Source: an uncultured Eubacteriales bacterium
Lineage (GTDB): Bacteria > Bacillota > Clostridia > Oscillospirales > Oscillospiraceae
Reading direction: 5' to 3'
DNA: 32,019 bases
Assembly: GCA_900549485.1 (NCBI GenBank)
Contig: UROG01000035.1
Coordinates: 1-32,019 of the forward strand
The translations under genes were made by a program, and so were the position numbers. Positions 7,219 through 14,912 of the stretch are shown here, piece by piece (the stretch's first letter is position 1; each line of letters starts with the position of its first letter). The notes below the pieces were generated by a model. That model was not told the origin of the DNA and ran no database searches. It was given only the letters and a program-made list of their open reading frames with translations.

Positions 7219-7258
7219 AAAAACCTGTGCATCGCTTTAGGGCGATGCACAGGTTTTT
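7219..7258. terminator. Bidirectional intrinsic terminator
   Basis: Seventeen-base arms (AAAAACCTGTGCATCGC, 7219-7235, and its complement, 7242-7258) flank a six-base loop. The A-run and T-run on either side make it work on both strands. It separates the SGNH-like gene from the convergent exonuclease gene. Confidence 0.9.
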
Positions 7259-7288
7259 GACTTCGTATAAACGGGCGGAAGGCCCATT

Positions 7289-8269
7289 TTATTTTGCGGG
7301 TCGGTTTCTTCTGACGGAATGCCCGCGCCCGCGGCGGCGAACCTGGTTCGCCTTTGCTTTGTAAAAGTCAATGGTCTCGGCGGTGGCGTCGTATACAAGC
7401 TTGTTTACCGACCATGTGTTGTCAAGCTGCTTGCGGAACCGTCCTCTCACAAGAAACGGCCCGTGCTCTTCACATGTGTATATGTTCATATACCTCTGGT
7501 CGCCCTGATTGACCCACTTGAGACAGCTTGTTTCGCAGCCGCATACGGGGCATGGCAGATCGGTGAGTCTTTTGTCGTTGAAAGCGGCGGCCTTGCTCTC
7601 GTATCCGTCAAAGCTTTCATGCAGCAGCGCTTCCTCCGCAGGGTTTTCAACAGGCGGCTTATAATTGGGCATACGTGCGGCGAGAATTTTATCCGCCTCG
7701 GGGTAAAGCCTCAGCCCTTCCTCCATATCGAGCATTGTGCAGACGAGCGCCGTATTGTATGCATCTCCGAGTGCATCGTGGGCGACTCTTGTCTGTTCTA
7801 TCCCGAAATGCTCCATCGCACTTGCGAGAGATTTCTGATTTTTATCTCCGCCGGTCTGCATATTATATATCGGCTGGAGATTTATCCAATTGTCGATCCA
7901 ATCCCAATCAAGATCGTGGATAATTATGTTCTGCTCCATTATGCCCCTGTCGTCGCAGCCCCATGTCAGAAACGTGACGCCGTCGCCGCAGAAAGCGCGG
8001 AACTGCTCCATCGCCTCCGGGAAAGAAAGACCGTGCGAAAGACGCTCTTTGTCAAAGCCGGTTATTTTTTTGACCTTATAATGCATACGTCTGAAATAAA
8101 CGGGCTTTACGTCGATCGTAAATTCCTCGGCAGGGCGCATGTTTTCATCAAGCCTGACAGCGCCGATCTCTATTATCTCACCGCGAAGGTGAATGGGCAG
8201 TTTATTGAAAACGGAGGATTTGGAACTCATGGCCTGATTCCATTCCAAGTCCACCACAACATAATTCAT
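7289..8269 (-). CDS. DEDDh-family 3'-5' exonuclease with C-terminal zinc-finger-like region
   Basis: This is a cytoplasmic RNase T/DnaQ-fold exonuclease of 326 aa, resembling the KapD/ERI-1-like group. Metal-binding residues are D7 and E9 in VVVDLEWN, and a C-terminal HDALGDAYNT supplies the H and D of the DEDDh set. After the exonuclease domain (about 1-185) comes a Cys-rich section, CPVCGCETSC, then CEEHGPF, probably a zinc site. The tail is very basic (RRRGRGHSVRRNRPAK), which suggests nucleic-acid binding. The ATG at 8269 is chosen because AAAGGA precedes it and the family N-terminus starts there; an upstream in-frame ATG at 8344 adds 25 unlikely residues. A TATAAT-like box lies on the minus strand at 8303-8308. 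Its substrate (RNA or DNA) cannot be told. Confidence 0.85.
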   Translation of the reverse strand: MNYVVVDLEWNQAMSSKSSVFNKLPIHLRGEIIEIGAVRLDENMRPAEEFTIDVKPVYFRRMHYKVKKITGFDKERLSHGLSFPEAMEQFRAFCGDGVTFLTWGCDDRGIMEQNIIIHDLDWDWIDNWINLQPIYNMQTGGDKNQKSLASAMEHFGIEQTRVAHDALGDAYNTALVCTMLDMEEGLRLYPEADKILAARMPNYKPPVENPAEEALLHESFDGYESKAAAFNDKRLTDLPCPVCGCETSCLKWVNQGDQRYMNIYTCEEHGPFLVRGRFRKQLDNTWSVNKLVYDATAETIDFYKAKANQVRRRGRGHSVRRNRPAK

Positions 8270-8361
8270 AATGATTTTTCCTTTATAAAAGACTGTTTTT
8301 ATATTATAACATAGGCCGCTTTTTCTTGCACCTGTTTTTTTCAAAGAAATTAAAATAAATT

Positions 8362-8390
8362 TTGCTAAACGCTATTAAATGTGTTACAAT
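8362..8390 (+). promoter_or_regulatory. Promoter of the murF operon
   Basis: TTGCTA (8362-8367), 17 bases and TACAAT (8385-8390) lie 34 bases before the murF start. GGGAGTGG at 8413-8420 is the ribosome binding site. Confidence 0.6.
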
Positions 8391-8424
8391 GCCTTTTACA
8401 AAATCAGCTTCTGGGAGTGGCGAT

Positions 8425-9777
8425 ATGAAGTACTTTTCCGTTTCGAATATTGCAGAAATCACGGGAGGGCGTCTTGTCGGGGAGGGAACCGCCCCGGTGG
8501 GGGAAATCGTCATTGACAGCAGACTTGTAAAAAAGGGTGATCTTTTTGCCGCATTCAAAGGCGGCAGGGTCGATGGGCATGACTATATCGAGGCTGCCTT
8601 CAATAACGGGGCGGTCTGCTGCCTTGTTGAAAGAGAGCCGGAAAAACGCGGCGGAAGCCTTATTGTGGTCGATGACGTCCAGAGCGCGATAGAAAAAATC
8701 GGCAGGGCATGTCGGGAAAAAATTGATATTCCCGTCATAGGTATCACCGGAAGCGTCGGAAAAACGACGGCGAAGGAAATGGTGTATGCGGTGCTGTCCC
8801 AGCGCTGGAACGTACTCAAAACGGCCGGAAATCACAACAACCAGATAGGCGTCCCTATGACTCTTTCAAGGATAGAGCGCGGGCATGAGGCGGCGGTCAT
8901 CGAGATGGGTATTTCCGGTTTCGGCGAAATGAATCTGCTTGCTTCAATGGCGCGTCCTACGCTCGGAGTGTTTACATATATAGGTCATGCACATCTTGAA
9001 TTTCTGCATGATCTTGACGGCGTTTTCAAGGCGAAGACCGAAATGCTGAATTTTATGGATGAAGACGCGCCCCTTGTGATAAACGGGGATGATGAAAAGC
9101 TCATACGGCTCAAGAGCCGCAAAAATGTGCTCTCGTTCGGACTTGGCGAAAGCTGCGACGTGCGTGCGGAGAATATACGCATCCTTGCGGACGGCAGTAC
9201 GTCGTGTACCATTAAATACGGGGAAAAACGCATCGACGCCTCGATTCCTGCATATGGACAGCATATGGTCTATGCGGCGGCAGAAGGCGCTGCCGTCGGC
9301 TTTGCGATGGGGCTTGACTGCGATGAGATAAGAAACGGCATCGCGGCATATAAAACCGTCGGCAGGCGCGGTGCGGTCACGGATACGGGCTTTATCACGC
9401 TTATCGACGATTGCTATAACGCAAACCCAGATTCAATGGACTGCGCCGTTGATTCTCTTATGAAGATGAGCGGGAGACATGTATGCGTCCTGTCCGATAT
9501 GCGTGAGCTGGGGGAGAATTCTCCGGAAATGCACGCGGCCGTCGGCAAATATATAAAAAACAAAGGTGTTGAGCTTGTGCTTGCCTGCGGGGAGATGAGC
9601 AGATATCTGTGCGAAACGGCAGGGGAGAGAGCGGTATATTTCAACTCCAAGGAGGAGCTTATAGAGCAGCTTCCCGAGTATATCCGTAAGGGCGACTGTG
9701 TGCTGGTAAAGGCGTCGCTCGGTATGCATATGGAGACTGCTGCTGAGGCATTGAAGAAAATGAAGGAGACAATATGA
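8425..9777 (+). CDS. murF: UDP-N-acetylmuramoyl-tripeptide--D-alanyl-D-alanine ligase MurF
   Basis: MurF uses ATP to join D-Ala-D-Ala to the UDP-MurNAc-tripeptide, the last cytoplasmic step of the peptidoglycan stem peptide. The 450-aa length is typical. The N-terminal substrate domain (about 1-100) is followed by the ATP-binding domain with GITGSVGKTT (106-115), the central NHNNQIGVPMTL segment (136-147) and the C-terminal domain with DDCYNANPDSM (328-338), all diagnostic of MurF. The start at 8425 is set by GGGAGTGG; the earlier in-frame ATG at 8362 overlaps the promoter. The stop codon overlaps the ATG of the next gene (ATGA), so murF is translationally coupled to the HAD phosphatase. No other division or cell-wall cluster genes lie nearby, so it sits outside a classic dcw cluster. 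Confidence 0.95.
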   Translation: MKYFSVSNIAEITGGRLVGEGTAPVGEIVIDSRLVKKGDLFAAFKGGRVDGHDYIEAAFNNGAVCCLVEREPEKRGGSLIVVDDVQSAIEKIGRACREKIDIPVIGITGSVGKTTAKEMVYAVLSQRWNVLKTAGNHNNQIGVPMTLSRIERGHEAAVIEMGISGFGEMNLLASMARPTLGVFTYIGHAHLEFLHDLDGVFKAKTEMLNFMDEDAPLVINGDDEKLIRLKSRKNVLSFGLGESCDVRAENIRILADGSTSCTIKYGEKRIDASIPAYGQHMVYAAAEGAAVGFAMGLDCDEIRNGIAAYKTVGRRGAVTDTGFITLIDDCYNANPDSMDCAVDSLMKMSGRHVCVLSDMRELGENSPEMHAAVGKYIKNKGVELVLACGEMSRYLCETAGERAVYFNSKEELIEQLPEYIRKGDCVLVKASLGMHMETAAEALKKMKETI

Positions 9778-10472
9778 GAAAGCCCATATTGCTTTTTGAC
9801 CTTGACAATACCATTCTTGATTTCAACAGCGGCGAGCATGCGGCGCTGTCCGGCGCGCTCAGGCATTTCGGCATAGAACCCACGGAGGAGATCCTGTCGG
9901 TTTATCATGAGATAAACATAAAGTATTGGGAAATGCTGGAGCGTGGGGAGCTTTCCAGAAAGCAGGTGCTTGAAGGCCGCTTTGACGAGCTGTTTGAGAG
10001 ATACGATATTGACTGCACGGGTGAGAAAATCCAGAGCGTGTACGAAAAATATCTCGGGGCGCAGCATGAATTTGTGCCGGGGGCGCGGGAACTGCTTGAG
10101 CTTCTCTATGAGAAAAACGATTTGTATATCGTTTCCAACGGCTGCTCTGGGATACAGGCGCCGCGCATTGCCGGCGCGGGGCTTGAAAAGTATTTCAAAG
10201 CCTTTTTCGTCTCGGAAGATATAGGCTATGACAAACCGGACATGCGTTTTTTCGAATACTGCATCGCACATATACCGGACTTTTCGCACGGCAGAGCCGT
10301 TATTATAGGCGACAGCCTCACATCCGATATAAAGGGCGGGAAAAATGCGGGAATAACGACCTGCTGGTTCGATCCGGAAAAGAAGAGCGCGCCTGTCCGA
10401 GATAAGCCGGATTATGTGATATACGGACTTGATGAGCTGCCGGAAAAGCTGAACGCGTTTATTGCGATTTGA
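9774..10472 (+). CDS. HAD-superfamily hydrolase, YjjG-like nucleotidase
   Basis: This is a cytoplasmic phosphatase of 232 aa. Motif I is FDLDNT (8-13), giving the Asp nucleophile D9 and acid-base D11. FNSGEHAAL after it matches the YjjG/YfnB subgroup of non-canonical pyrimidine nucleotidases. Motif II is VSNG, motif III Lys is in YDKPDM, and motif IV is IGDSLTSDI. The residues between motifs I and II form a helical C1-type cap. The gene starts inside the murF stop codon and has GGAG upstream, so it is the second gene of the murF operon. A housecleaning role on nucleotides is a family-based guess. Other small phosphorylated substrates are possible. Confidence 0.85.
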   Translation: MRKPILLFDLDNTILDFNSGEHAALSGALRHFGIEPTEEILSVYHEINIKYWEMLERGELSRKQVLEGRFDELFERYDIDCTGEKIQSVYEKYLGAQHEFVPGARELLELLYEKNDLYIVSNGCSGIQAPRIAGAGLEKYFKAFFVSEDIGYDKPDMRFFEYCIAHIPDFSHGRAVIIGDSLTSDIKGGKNAGITTCWFDPEKKSAPVRDKPDYVIYGLDELPEKLNAFIAI

Positions 10473-10490
10473 GTTTGTCGGGAGGTAAAT

Positions 10491-11234
10491 ATGAGCAATC
10501 TGATTTCGGGTTTCGGGGATATGATCTCATATCTCAGAGAACTTAATATATGGTCAATGATGCTGCGGATAGTGTTTGCCATGCTTATGGGCGGCATCGT
10601 AGGCATTGAGCGCGAAAAAAAGCGCCGTGCGGCAGGCTTCCGTACATATATGCTTGTCGCTGTCGGCGCGGCGCTTACCGTCATGCTCGGGCAATATCTG
10701 AGCATAATGCTTACCACCGTGTGGAGCAGACCGGGGGAAGAACCGGCGAAAACGGATGTTGTGCGCTTTGCCGCGCAGGTCATCAACGGCGTCGGATTTC
10801 TCGGCGCGGGTACAATACTTGTAACGGGCAGACAGGAGGTAAAGGGGCTGACCACTGCGGCGGGACTCTGGGCTTCCGCCTGCATGGGCATTGCGATAGG
10901 CGCGGGCTTTTACGAGTGTATGCTTGTGGGGAGCCTTCTGATAGTCGTCTGTATGCGCGGACTTCCCGTGCTTGAGGATTATGTCATTTCAAAGTCAAGG
11001 AACATGAACATAAGTCTTGAAATGGACTCGCTTGAAAATCTGGGAAGCATAATCGGGAAGATAAAGGCAGACGGGCTAAAGCTGTACGATGTCGAGATAG
11101 AAAAGAACGTACAGAAGCATATAACCATGTTCTCCGTGTTTGTGTCGGTGGGGCTGCCTAAGAAGGTGCAGCATACGGAGGTTCTGGCCATGCTGTCGGT
11201 ATTGGACGGCGTTGTCGCCATAGAAGAAGCGTGA
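10491..11234 (+). CDS. MgtC/SapB family membrane protein (first of a tandem pair)
   Basis: This is a 247-aa inner-membrane protein. Four or five hydrophobic helices fill the first ~155 residues and carry the MgtC signature IEREKKRRAAGFRT (39-52), followed by GIGFLGAGT-like VINGVGFLGAGTI and KGLTTAAGLWASA. The C-terminal part (about 165-247) is a soluble ACT-like domain. MgtC proteins are linked to survival in low magnesium and to control of membrane energetics; they are not themselves proven transporters. GGGAGG precedes the ATG, 18 bases after the HAD gene. It is followed after 12 bases by a second family member, so the two may form a heteromer or be a recent duplication that has diverged. 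Confidence 0.88.
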   Translation: MSNLISGFGDMISYLRELNIWSMMLRIVFAMLMGGIVGIEREKKRRAAGFRTYMLVAVGAALTVMLGQYLSIMLTTVWSRPGEEPAKTDVVRFAAQVINGVGFLGAGTILVTGRQEVKGLTTAAGLWASACMGIAIGAGFYECMLVGSLLIVVCMRGLPVLEDYVISKSRNMNISLEMDSLENLGSIIGKIKADGLKLYDVEIEKNVQKHITMFSVFVSVGLPKKVQHTEVLAMLSVLDGVVAIEEA

Positions 11235-11246
11235 GGAGGCGGAAAA

Positions 11247-11942
11247 ATGCTTGAATGTTTTGATATGGTTCGTGAAATGAGCTTTGCGGCTATCACTGTC
11301 CGCCTTGTGCTCGCGGTCATCTGCGGCGGCGCGATAGGAATGGAGCGGGAATACAAACGCCGCCCCGCGGGATTCCGCACACATATTCTGATATGCCTCG
11401 GAGCTGCGGTGACGACGCTTACAAGCCAGTATTTATATGTGAAATTGAACCAGTACACCGACGTTGCGCGTCTTGGCGCGCAGGTCGTGGCGGGCATAGG
11501 CTTCATCGGCGCCGGCACGATCATTGTCACGAACCGGCAGCGCGTAAAGGGGCTGACCACTGCTGCGGGACTGTGGACGTCGGCAATAATCGGCCTCGTG
11601 TGCGGCGCGGGCTTTGTGGAATGCGCGGTGTTTGCGACTGTTATGGTACTCTTTGCAGAGCTTGCTCTTGTAAAAATCGAATATCGGTTTGCCGGTGCGA
11701 AAAAGGACATCAACCTTTATATTGAATACACAAAATCGGGGTGCATAGAAGAAATCATACGGGTGATACGCGAGGGGAATATAAAGATCGACGGGCTTGA
11801 AATAACAAGAATGACCGGTGAGAGCGAGGGCTATCACTATCATGCGGTCATGACCGTAACCCTCAAAAGCAGGCAGAAAACTTCCGACGTGATAGAAAAG
11901 CTCATGCTGATCAAGGAGATAACAACCGTGGAGGAGCTTTGA
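11247..11942 (+). CDS. MgtC/SapB family membrane protein (second of a tandem pair)
   Basis: The 231-aa protein has the same layout as its upstream neighbour: a hydrophobic N-terminal domain with MEREYKRRPAGFRT (32-45), VVAGIGFIGAGTI and KGLTTAAGLWTSA, then a cytoplasmic ACT-like tail from about residue 150. The two proteins share the core motifs but differ across the tails, so the duplication is old or each has its own role. GAGGAGG lies before the ATG at 11247. It is the last gene of the murF operon; no clear terminator follows before the convergent bofA gene, whose stop codon is only 30 bases away. Confidence 0.88.
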   Translation: MLECFDMVREMSFAAITVRLVLAVICGGAIGMEREYKRRPAGFRTHILICLGAAVTTLTSQYLYVKLNQYTDVARLGAQVVAGIGFIGAGTIIVTNRQRVKGLTTAAGLWTSAIIGLVCGAGFVECAVFATVMVLFAELALVKIEYRFAGAKKDINLYIEYTKSGCIEEIIRVIREGNIKIDGLEITRMTGESEGYHYHAVMTVTLKSRQKTSDVIEKLMLIKEITTVEEL

Positions 11943-11972
11943 TGAAGCGCGGACGCAAACGGCGGCGATCGC

Positions 11973-12236
11973 TTACAGAAGTATTTTCATCAGCACCAGC
12001 AGAATGACGCCGGGAATACCGAGAAAACCGGCGACGAAGCAATTGACCGCCGTTATGCCGATTGAAAAATCAAAGAAGCCGCATATAAACTCTGCGGCAA
12101 GGAGAAGCAGAAAACCCGTCAGCATATTTATGAGCAGCTTGAAGATAAGCTTCATCGGCGCGGCGATGAGCTTTATCAGCGCGAAAACGCACAGGGCAAT
12201 AAATGCGACGGTGAGAATTGTTGTCGTTGTGGACAT
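11973..12236 (-). CDS. bofA: Pro-sigma-K processing inhibitor BofA-like protein
   Basis: BofA is a small membrane protein of the mother cell that holds the protease SpoIVFB inactive until the forespore signals, delaying sigma-K activation. This 87-aa product has the same length as the Bacillus protein. It has a first hydrophobic helix (7-25), the conserved PMKLIFKLLINMLTGFLLLL segment (27-46), an Asn in ITAVNCFVAG (61-70), and the diagnostic GIPGVILLVL near the C-terminus (73-82). AGAGG lies upstream of the ATG at 12236. It is convergent with the MgtC genes. Its usual neighbours (recR, yaaL) are absent from this side. It implies that the organism is a spore former or descends from one. Confidence 0.85.
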   Translation of the reverse strand: MSTTTTILTVAFIALCVFALIKLIAAPMKLIFKLLINMLTGFLLLLAAEFICGFFDFSIGITAVNCFVAGFLGIPGVILLVLMKILL

Positions 12237-12475
12237 TTGTATATAACCTCTCTTGAAAGAAAATTTTTACAGGTTTATCAGGCAGATCTCTGCAAACAAT
12301 ACTATCGGACGGTTTTCCGGGCAAAGACAGAGAGAGCCTGTATTGTTCCTATAAATGGATACAACAAAAACGGGAAAAAGTCAAGCGGACAGAGAGTTTT
12401 CCGGTAAAAAGAAAATATCTTCTGCGGAAGCGGACTGCAAAAGCAGTCCGCTTTTTGGCGTGAGTACCTGTATAC
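12237..12475. other. Gap between bofA and the topoisomerase operon
   Basis: This forms most of a 327-base gene-free stretch. Its left part is the bofA upstream region, where I see no clear sigma-E consensus. GTTTTCCGG occurs twice (about 12311-12319 and 12396-12404). A frame of 68 codons at 12355-12561 runs through the terminator and promoter here and is not credible as a gene. The right part contains the orphan terminator described separately. Confidence 0.5.
12429..12456 (+). terminator. Orphan intrinsic terminator upstream of the topoisomerase promoter
   Basis: AGCGGACTGC (12429-12438) pairs with GCAGTCCGCT (12443-12452) around AAAA, followed by TTTT. No plus-strand gene precedes it: the nearest is mgtC, 490 bases upstream beyond bofA. 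It either stops readthrough from the murF operon, which would run antisense to bofA, or ends a short non-coding transcript. Confidence 0.7.
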
Positions 12476-12503
12476 TTGAAATATTATCTGTTTGTGGTAT
12501 AAT
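12476..12503 (+). promoter_or_regulatory. Promoter of the topoisomerase operon
   Basis: TTGAAA (12476-12481), 16 bases and TATAAT (12498-12503) lie 61 bases before the ATG at 12564. CGGAGAT just before the start is the ribosome binding site. Confidence 0.65.
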
Positions 12504-12563
12504 TATACTGATAGATTATGCAAAAAGAAAAAAATATCATAAAACGGCGAAACGGAGATAAAA

Positions 12564-14558
12564 ATGGCAAATTCAACTCCACAGTATGGAAATGACAGTA
12601 TTTCTCAGCTTAAAGGTGCGGACAGAGTAAGAAAAAGACCGGGGGTCATTTTCGGCTCTGACGGGCTTGACGGCTGTGAGCACGCAGTTTTCGAGATACT
12701 TTCAAACGCGATAGACGAAGCACGCGAGGGATACGGCGAGCTTATAACGCTCACCTATTATGAGGATAAGTCCATTGAGGTGGAGGATTTCGGGCGCGGC
12801 TGCCCGGTGGATTGGAACCCGAATGAAAAGCGCTTCAATTGGGAGCTTGTCTTTTGTGAGCTTTATGCGGGCGGCAAGTACAAAAACACCGACGGTGGAG
12901 ATTATGAGTATTCCCTTGGACTTAACGGTCTTGGTTCGTGCGCCACGCAGTACGCTTCCGAATATATGGACGTTACCGTCCGCAGGGACGGGAAGAAATA
13001 TCAGCTGCACTTCAAAAAGGGCAAGGTCTGCGGCAAAAAAGGGCAGGAGCTGTCCGTTGAGGATACCGACCGGAAAAAAACCGGCACAACGATCCGCTGG
13101 AAGCCGGATATGGAGGTCTTTACGGACATTTCCATTCCCCGTGAATATTTTGACGACGTGCTTCACAGGCAGTCCGTTGTAAACGCCGGCATAACCTTCA
13201 GACTCAGGATCGAGGAAAACGGCCGGTTCACACAGAAGGACTACTGCTATCCCAACGGCATAATCGACTATGTGAAGGAGATCGCCGGAGACGGAGCGCT
13301 CACCGCGCCGGAGTTTATTTCCGCCGAACGCCGGGGACGCGACAGGGATGACAAGCCGGAATATAAGGTCAAGCTCTCTGCGGCGTTCTGTTTTTCAAAC
13401 AAGACCCAGCTTATCGAGTATTATCACAACTCCTCGTGGCTTGAAAACGGCGGCGCGCCGGACAAAGCGGCGAAAAGCGCTTTTGTTTCTGCGATAGATT
13501 CGTATATCAAACAGATAGGCAAGTATCAGAAAAACGAATCGGCGATAAAGTTTCAGGATATACAGGACTGCCTTATCCTTGTGACAAACTGCTTTTCCAC
13601 GCAGACAAGCTATGAAAACCAGACCAAAAAGGCGATAAACAACCTTTTCATCCAAAAGGCGATGACGGAGTTTTTCAAATCCCGCCTTGAGGTATATTTT
13701 ATTGAGAACAAGCCCGAGGCGGACAGGATCGCCGAGCAGGTGCTTATCAACAAGCGCAGCCGCGAAACTGCCGAAAAAGCCCGTCAGGGTATGAAAAAGA
13801 AGCTTTCCGGCAGCATTGATATCGCAAACCGCGTACAGAAGTTTGTGGACTGCCGAAGCAGGGAGCCGGAGAAGCGCGAGATATATATCGTCGAGGGCGA
13901 CAGCGCACTCGGTGCGTGCAAGCTTTCGAGAGACGCAGAATTTCAGGGCATAATGCCGGTCAGGGGCAAAATACTCAACTGTCTCAAGGCCGACTATGTG
14001 CGCATTTTCAAGAGCGACGTCATAACAGATCTTATGAAGGTGCTCGGCTGCGGCGTTGAGGTAAAGGACAAGCATGTAAAGGAGCTTTCAAGCTTTGACC
14101 TTGATAATCTCAGGTGGAGCAAGATAATTATCTGCACCGATGCAGACGTGGACGGCTTCCAGATAAGAACGCTTATCCTCACCATGCTCTACCGCCTTGT
14201 GCCGACGCTCATTAACGAAGGCTATGTATATATTGCCGAGTCCCCACTTTATGAGATAGAATGTAAGGGGAAAACGTATTTTGCCTATTCCGACCGTGAA
14301 AAGGCGGAAATAACCGACAGTCTCAAGGACGCGAAAATGAGCATCAGCCGCAGCAAGGGTCTTGGCGAGAACGACCCGGACATGATGTGGATGACCACCA
14401 TGAATCCGGAGAGCAGACGCCTTATCAAAGTGATGCCGGAGGACGCGCAGCGCATGAGCGAGATGTTCGATCTGCTTCTGGGCGATAACCTTGACGGCAG
14501 GAAAAACCATATAGCCGAGTTCGGGTATAAATATCTGGATATGGCGGATATATCATAA
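12564..14558 (+). CDS. Type IIA DNA topoisomerase subunit B, divergent GyrB/ParE-like
   Basis: This is the ATPase and Toprim subunit of a type II topoisomerase, 664 aa, a little longer than ParE. The GHKL ATP site is visible: EILSNAIDEA (44-53) with catalytic E44 and Mg-binding N48, EDFGRG (74-79), and the lid GLNGLG (119-124), where gyrases have GLHGVG. The transducer Lys is K355 in ENQTK. The Toprim domain has EGDSALG (444-450) and DADVDG (526-531), with GFQIRT where GAHIRT is usual. The end carries SKGLGE (598-603). The many substitutions in otherwise fixed motifs mark it as a divergent paralogue rather than the main gyrase or Topo IV; a third IIA pair of this kind is known in Clostridia. 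It is transcribed with its A subunit at 14913, separated by a small membrane protein. Confidence 0.9.
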   Translation: MANSTPQYGNDSISQLKGADRVRKRPGVIFGSDGLDGCEHAVFEILSNAIDEAREGYGELITLTYYEDKSIEVEDFGRGCPVDWNPNEKRFNWELVFCELYAGGKYKNTDGGDYEYSLGLNGLGSCATQYASEYMDVTVRRDGKKYQLHFKKGKVCGKKGQELSVEDTDRKKTGTTIRWKPDMEVFTDISIPREYFDDVLHRQSVVNAGITFRLRIEENGRFTQKDYCYPNGIIDYVKEIAGDGALTAPEFISAERRGRDRDDKPEYKVKLSAAFCFSNKTQLIEYYHNSSWLENGGAPDKAAKSAFVSAIDSYIKQIGKYQKNESAIKFQDIQDCLILVTNCFSTQTSYENQTKKAINNLFIQKAMTEFFKSRLEVYFIENKPEADRIAEQVLINKRSRETAEKARQGMKKKLSGSIDIANRVQKFVDCRSREPEKREIYIVEGDSALGACKLSRDAEFQGIMPVRGKILNCLKADYVRIFKSDVITDLMKVLGCGVEVKDKHVKELSSFDLDNLRWSKIIICTDADVDGFQIRTLILTMLYRLVPTLINEGYVYIAESPLYEIECKGKTYFAYSDREKAEITDSLKDAKMSISRSKGLGENDPDMMWMTTMNPESRRLIKVMPEDAQRMSEMFDLLLGDNLDGRKNHIAEFGYKYLDMADIS

Positions 14559-14597
14559 AGAGAGGAAAACGCGGCTTATTACGCGGCTGACAAAAAC

Positions 14598-14891
14598 ATG
14601 AAAACATATGGAAATTCGTTTGTTGAGAGCAGGGAGCTGGCAAAAAAGCTGGCGGCTGCAACTGTGATATCGGGCGCTGCAAGCTTTATCGCAGGCGGCG
14701 CAGACAGCGGTATTCAGTTCTGGCTCCTTGCGTTTACGCTTGTTCTGTGCGCTGTCACTGTGTACATTATTGTAAGGTACTGCCGCTGCCCTTACTGCGG
14801 GAAGCACATTCTGGTGGGCGTTCTGAAGGTGAAGGTCTGTCCGGCATGCCGCCGCAATCTTGAAACCGGAAAAAAGGCAAAGAAAAAATAA
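14598..14891 (+). CDS. Small two-helix membrane protein with C-terminal zinc ribbon
   Basis: I do not recognise a family. The 97-aa product has two hydrophobic stretches (about 18-33 and 41-60) and then a zinc-ribbon-like tail, CPYCGKHI followed by CPACRRNL, ending in a Lys-rich stretch. The tail most likely faces the cytoplasm. It sits between the two topoisomerase subunit genes, 39 bases after one and 21 before the other, so it is co-transcribed with both. No Shine-Dalgarno sequence is at normal distance from the ATG at 14598; the nearest, GAGAGG, is about 32 bases upstream, and no other start codon lies between. Translation may depend on coupling to the upstream gene. A role linking the topoisomerase to the membrane is speculation from its position. 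Confidence 0.7.
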   Translation: MKTYGNSFVESRELAKKLAAATVISGAASFIAGGADSGIQFWLLAFTLVLCAVTVYIIVRYCRCPYCGKHILVGVLKVKVCPACRRNLETGKKAKKK

Positions 14892-14912
14892 TCGTTGTAA
14901 CGGAGAAATATC

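Noticed and set aside
7319..8314. A 331-codon plus-strand frame antisense to the exonuclease
   Set aside because: It runs opposite a gene with intact catalytic motifs, starts without a ribosome binding site, and has no domain signature.
12355..12561. A 68-codon frame before the topoisomerase operon
   Set aside because: It crosses an intrinsic terminator and the operon's promoter and has no start signal.
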